From Saprospiraceae bacterium (GTDB taxonomy: Bacteria; Bacteroidota; Bacteroidia; Chitinophagales; Saprospiraceae), in the NCBI GenBank assembly GCA_027031185.1, contig JALVEF010000363.1:1-9049 (forward strand): a DNA stretch of 9,049 nt. Direction: 5' to 3'. The translations under genes and the position numbers were made by a program. Under the pieces are notes generated by a model. That model was not told where the DNA came from, made no database searches, and saw nothing but the letters and a program-made list of their open reading frames with translations. This document shows positions 7,136 to 9,049 of the stretch, piece by piece (positions within the stretch are counted from its first letter, which is position 1; each line of letters begins with the position of its first letter).

Positions 7136-8902
7136 TTGTCAGACAAAAAGTTGATCCACCGATTTTTTCCCTTTCTGGAATGGCTGCCCAAGGTCACCAG
7201 GGAGACGCTGACCAGTGATCTGATCGCCGGCATCACCGGCACTATCATCTCCATTCCGCAGTCAGTGGCCTTTGCCATGATTGCCGGATTGCCGCCCATA
7301 TACGGGTTTTATGCCTCCATGGTAGCGCCGCCGATAGCGGCGCTTTTTGGTTCATCCAACCAGATGATTTCCGGGCCGACGACGGCCATTTCTATCATGT
7401 CGTTTGCGACGATCCGCCACTTTGCCGATCCGTCGGCGCAGACGGCGTTGTTTGTGTCGCTTTCCATTACGATTGCCTTTATGGTGGGTGTGCTGCAGCT
7501 GCTGTTTGGCATCTTTCGGATGGGCAAGCTGGTCAACTTCGTTTCCCACACGGTGGTCATCGGCTTTACGGCCGGAGCGGGGATTTTGATTGCCTTCAAG
7601 CAGCTCAAGCATGTATTTGGCCTGGGTGTTCCGCAGGGGACGCCGCTGGTCGGTATTGTGCGCTACATCATCCAACATTTCGGGGAGACCAACTGGTACG
7701 TGTTTGCGGTGGCGATGGGGACGCTGTTGTCGGCCATTTTGCTTCGGCTGGTGCTGCCCAAGTTTTATATGCTGCTGGCGATGATTATCGGCAGTTTGAT
7801 TGCGTACTTCATCGGCTCGGATGCGCACGGTATCCAGACGGTGGGAGAGATCGGCTCGCCCATTCCGCCCTTTGTGCCGCCGGTGCTGACTTGGGAACGG
7901 GTGCGCATGCTCACGCCCGGAGCCATAGCCATAGCCATTTTGGGCCTGGTGGAGGCGGTGGCCATCGCGCGGGCCATTGCCTTGCGGACGCATCAGAAGA
8001 TAGACAACAATCAAGAGTTTATCGGTCAGGGGCTGGCCAATATCGTGGTGAGTTTTTTCAAGGGCTATGTCGGCTCCGGTTCGTTTACGCGTTCGGGAGT
8101 GAATGCGCAGGCGGGCGCGCGAACACCGCTGGCCGCGGTGTTCGCGGCGGTGTTTTTGGTGATTGTGATGATATTTTTTGCGCCGTATGCGGCCTATTTG
8201 CCCAAGCCGGCGATGGGCGGGATCATATTGCTGGTGGGATACAATTTGATTGATTTCCATCACATCCGGCGGGTCATCAAGAGCAGCAAGCGGGAGACCA
8301 TTGTCTTTTTGGTGACGGCGCTGGGTACCATGTTTATTCCGCGATTGGAATTTGCCATTTTGCTGGGCGTGCTGGCTTCGTTTGTATTCTATCTGGAGCG
8401 GACGTCCAGTCCGAACATTGCCACGATGGGTCTGACGCCGGAAGGCAATTTTAAGAATATTCTCCGCGGGGATGATGTGAAGCAGTGTCCGCAACTGAAA
8501 ATCGTGCGCATTGACGGGTCGCTGTACTATGGTTCCGTGCAGACGGTAGCCGATTACTTTTCTTATTTGGAGACGACGGACTACAAGCATGTGTTGATCA
8601 TCGCGCGGGGCATCAATTTTGTGGACTTGGCCGGTGCCGAGTGGTTGAGCCATGAGGCACAGAAGTGGCGCGGGCGGGGCGGGGGGCTGTACATTGCCAA
8701 TCTCAAGCTGGTGGCGCAGGATGTGTTGATTTCGGGTGGTTTTTTGCAGGAGATTGGTCTTGAAAATTTCTTTATTGACAAGCGGGAGGCCATTCGCTAC
8801 ATATTTGCTCGCCTGGATAAGGATGTTTGCGCCTCTTGCGTGGCGCGGGTTTTTAGTGAGTGTAAGTCTCTGCCCCTGGGTGAAGACGGTGTAACGGTTT
8901 AG
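7136..8902 (+). CDS. SulP (SLC26) family anion transporter with STAS domain, probable sulfate permease
   Basis: This 588-residue inner-membrane transporter has the SulP architecture: about 400 residues of hydrophobic helices followed by a cytoplasmic STAS domain. The family signature is at ~28-62 (DLIAG...IPQSVAFAMIAGLPP...YG), and a second conserved stretch is at ~291-322 (NQEFIGQGLANI...GSGSFTRSGVN). The STAS domain runs ~450-560 with a conserved NFVDLAGAE loop near 495-503. A short tail has C565-x2-C568-x7-C576. SulP proteins carry sulfate, bicarbonate or other anions. Next to a cytoplasmic sulfite dehydrogenase, sulfate is the likeliest substrate, but the sequence alone does not settle substrate or direction. 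The start is TTG at 7136: an in-frame TGA at 7121-7123 excludes upstream ATGs and the first in-frame ATG is at codon 47, inside the first signature. No strong Shine-Dalgarno site is seen (GAAAG at 7122-7126). The gene is richer in G than C, the reverse of the molybdoenzyme gene. Confidence 0.9.
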   Translation: MSDKKLIHRFFPFLEWLPKVTRETLTSDLIAGITGTIISIPQSVAFAMIAGLPPIYGFYASMVAPPIAALFGSSNQMISGPTTAISIMSFATIRHFADPSAQTALFVSLSITIAFMVGVLQLLFGIFRMGKLVNFVSHTVVIGFTAGAGILIAFKQLKHVFGLGVPQGTPLVGIVRYIIQHFGETNWYVFAVAMGTLLSAILLRLVLPKFYMLLAMIIGSLIAYFIGSDAHGIQTVGEIGSPIPPFVPPVLTWERVRMLTPGAIAIAILGLVEAVAIARAIALRTHQKIDNNQEFIGQGLANIVVSFFKGYVGSGSFTRSGVNAQAGARTPLAAVFAAVFLVIVMIFFAPYAAYLPKPAMGGIILLVGYNLIDFHHIRRVIKSSKRETIVFLVTALGTMFIPRLEFAILLGVLASFVFYLERTSSPNIATMGLTPEGNFKNILRGDDVKQCPQLKIVRIDGSLYYGSVQTVADYFSYLETTDYKHVLIIARGINFVDLAGAEWLSHEAQKWRGRGGGLYIANLKLVAQDVLISGGFLQEIGLENFFIDKREAIRYIFARLDKDVCASCVARVFSECKSLPLGEDGVTV

Positions 8903-8940
8903 CGGTGTAGCGGTTTAGCGGTTTAGCGGTATAGCGGTCC
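8885..8940 (+). repeat. 8-bp tandem repeat AGCGGTNN, overlapping the SulP stop codon
   Basis: Five consecutive octamers AGCGGT plus GT, TT, TT, AT, CC occupy 8901-8940. Two degenerate copies precede them (GACGGTGT 8885-8892 and AACGGTTT 8893-8900), inside the last codons of the transporter gene. The transporter stop TAG (8900-8902) spans the junction of two units. Because the unit is not a multiple of three, the TAGs at unit junctions (8900, 8908, 8916, 8924) fall successively in all three frames. Slippage during replication is a likely origin, and copy number may vary between strains. No function is evident. Confidence 0.85.
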
Positions 8941-9045
8941 CGCACTTACTTGTTTTGACTGGTTTTGGATTTGCCCCTTTCCGCATACGCTTTTTGCATG
9001 ATGAGCGCCATTTCGCTCCGCTTCAGTGGACAAGTAAGTGCGGGA
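8938..9045. repeat. 108-bp element bounded by perfect 16-bp inverted repeats
   Basis: The left arm TCCCGCACTTACTTGT (8938-8953) is the exact reverse complement of 9030-9045. The 76-base interior contains a small hairpin (GAGCG 9003-9007 with CGCTC 9014-9018). The left arm overlaps the last bases of the octamer array. The element may be a MITE-like sequence, an intergenic palindromic repeat or a long bidirectional terminator stem. No T-run follows the right arm within the four remaining bases. The visible flanks (GCGG on the left, TGGT on the right) do not form a target-site duplication, although only four right-hand bases can be seen. Confidence 0.6.
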
Positions 9046-9047
9046 TG
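8946..9047 (-). other. Minus-strand open frame through the inverted-repeat element (doubtful)
   Basis: On the minus strand a frame is open from the window edge to a TAA at 8948-8946, inside the left inverted repeat. It includes an ATG at 9011-9009 preceded by GGAG four bases upstream. From that ATG it would encode 21 residues with a basic end (KSKTSQNK). It could be the 3' end of a gene extending in from the right, or chance. I recognise no family, and the overlap with inverted repeats argues for caution. Confidence 0.15.
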
Positions 9048-9049
9048 GT

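Noticed and set aside
7352..8653. Minus-strand open frame (433 codons) opposite the SulP gene
   Set aside because: The translation is rich in His, Arg, Gln and Gly with no hydrophobic core or known motif, typical of an antisense shadow of a membrane-protein gene.
8885..9045. CRISPR array
   Set aside because: The octamer units are contiguous without spacers, and the 16-bp repeats occur only twice in inverted orientation. No cas gene is present.

Overview
The window carries four protein-coding genes, all on the + strand, plus a repeat-rich right edge. The organism looks like a member of the Bacteroidota/Chlorobi/Ignavibacteria (FCB) group. Three observations support this: the RND pump has extra hydrophobic segments and a C-terminal insertion that I associate with pumps of that group; the two redox genes have A-rich upstream regions instead of clear Shine-Dalgarno sites; and the genome is moderately GC-rich. 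This placement is from memory of protein families, not a search, and is tentative.

Layout. Positions 1-2049 hold the C-terminal part of an RND efflux pump whose first ~450 codons lie to the left of the window. A GC-rich hairpin follows, then about 400 bases without a firm gene. That gap holds candidate promoter and hairpin elements and one doubtful 36-codon ORF. Positions 2450-4060 encode a fusion of a four-cluster ferredoxin subunit (DmsB/PsrB type) with an NrfD/PsrC-type membrane subunit. It is followed after 33 bases by a 968-residue molybdopterin oxidoreductase (4094-7000). After a 135-base gap comes a SulP-family anion transporter with a STAS domain (7136-8902). Its last codons and stop run into an 8-bp tandem repeat, which abuts a 108-bp element bounded by perfect 16-bp inverted repeats.

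How the genes fit together. The molybdoenzyme and the fusion subunit form a complete membrane-bound, quinone-linked molybdoenzyme of the PsrABC/SoeABC class. Neither subunit has a Tat or Sec signal, so the active site should face the cytoplasm. This, together with the sequence character of the catalytic subunit, points to cytoplasmic sulfite dehydrogenase (SoeABC), which oxidises sulfite to sulfate and feeds electrons to quinone. The adjacent SulP protein could move the resulting sulfate across the membrane, making a compact sulfite-to-sulfate unit. The transporter link is inference, and bicarbonate or another anion is possible. I see no defence system, CRISPR array, rRNA or tRNA. The most unusual features are the B-C subunit fusion beside a SulP gene and the repeat structure at the right edge.
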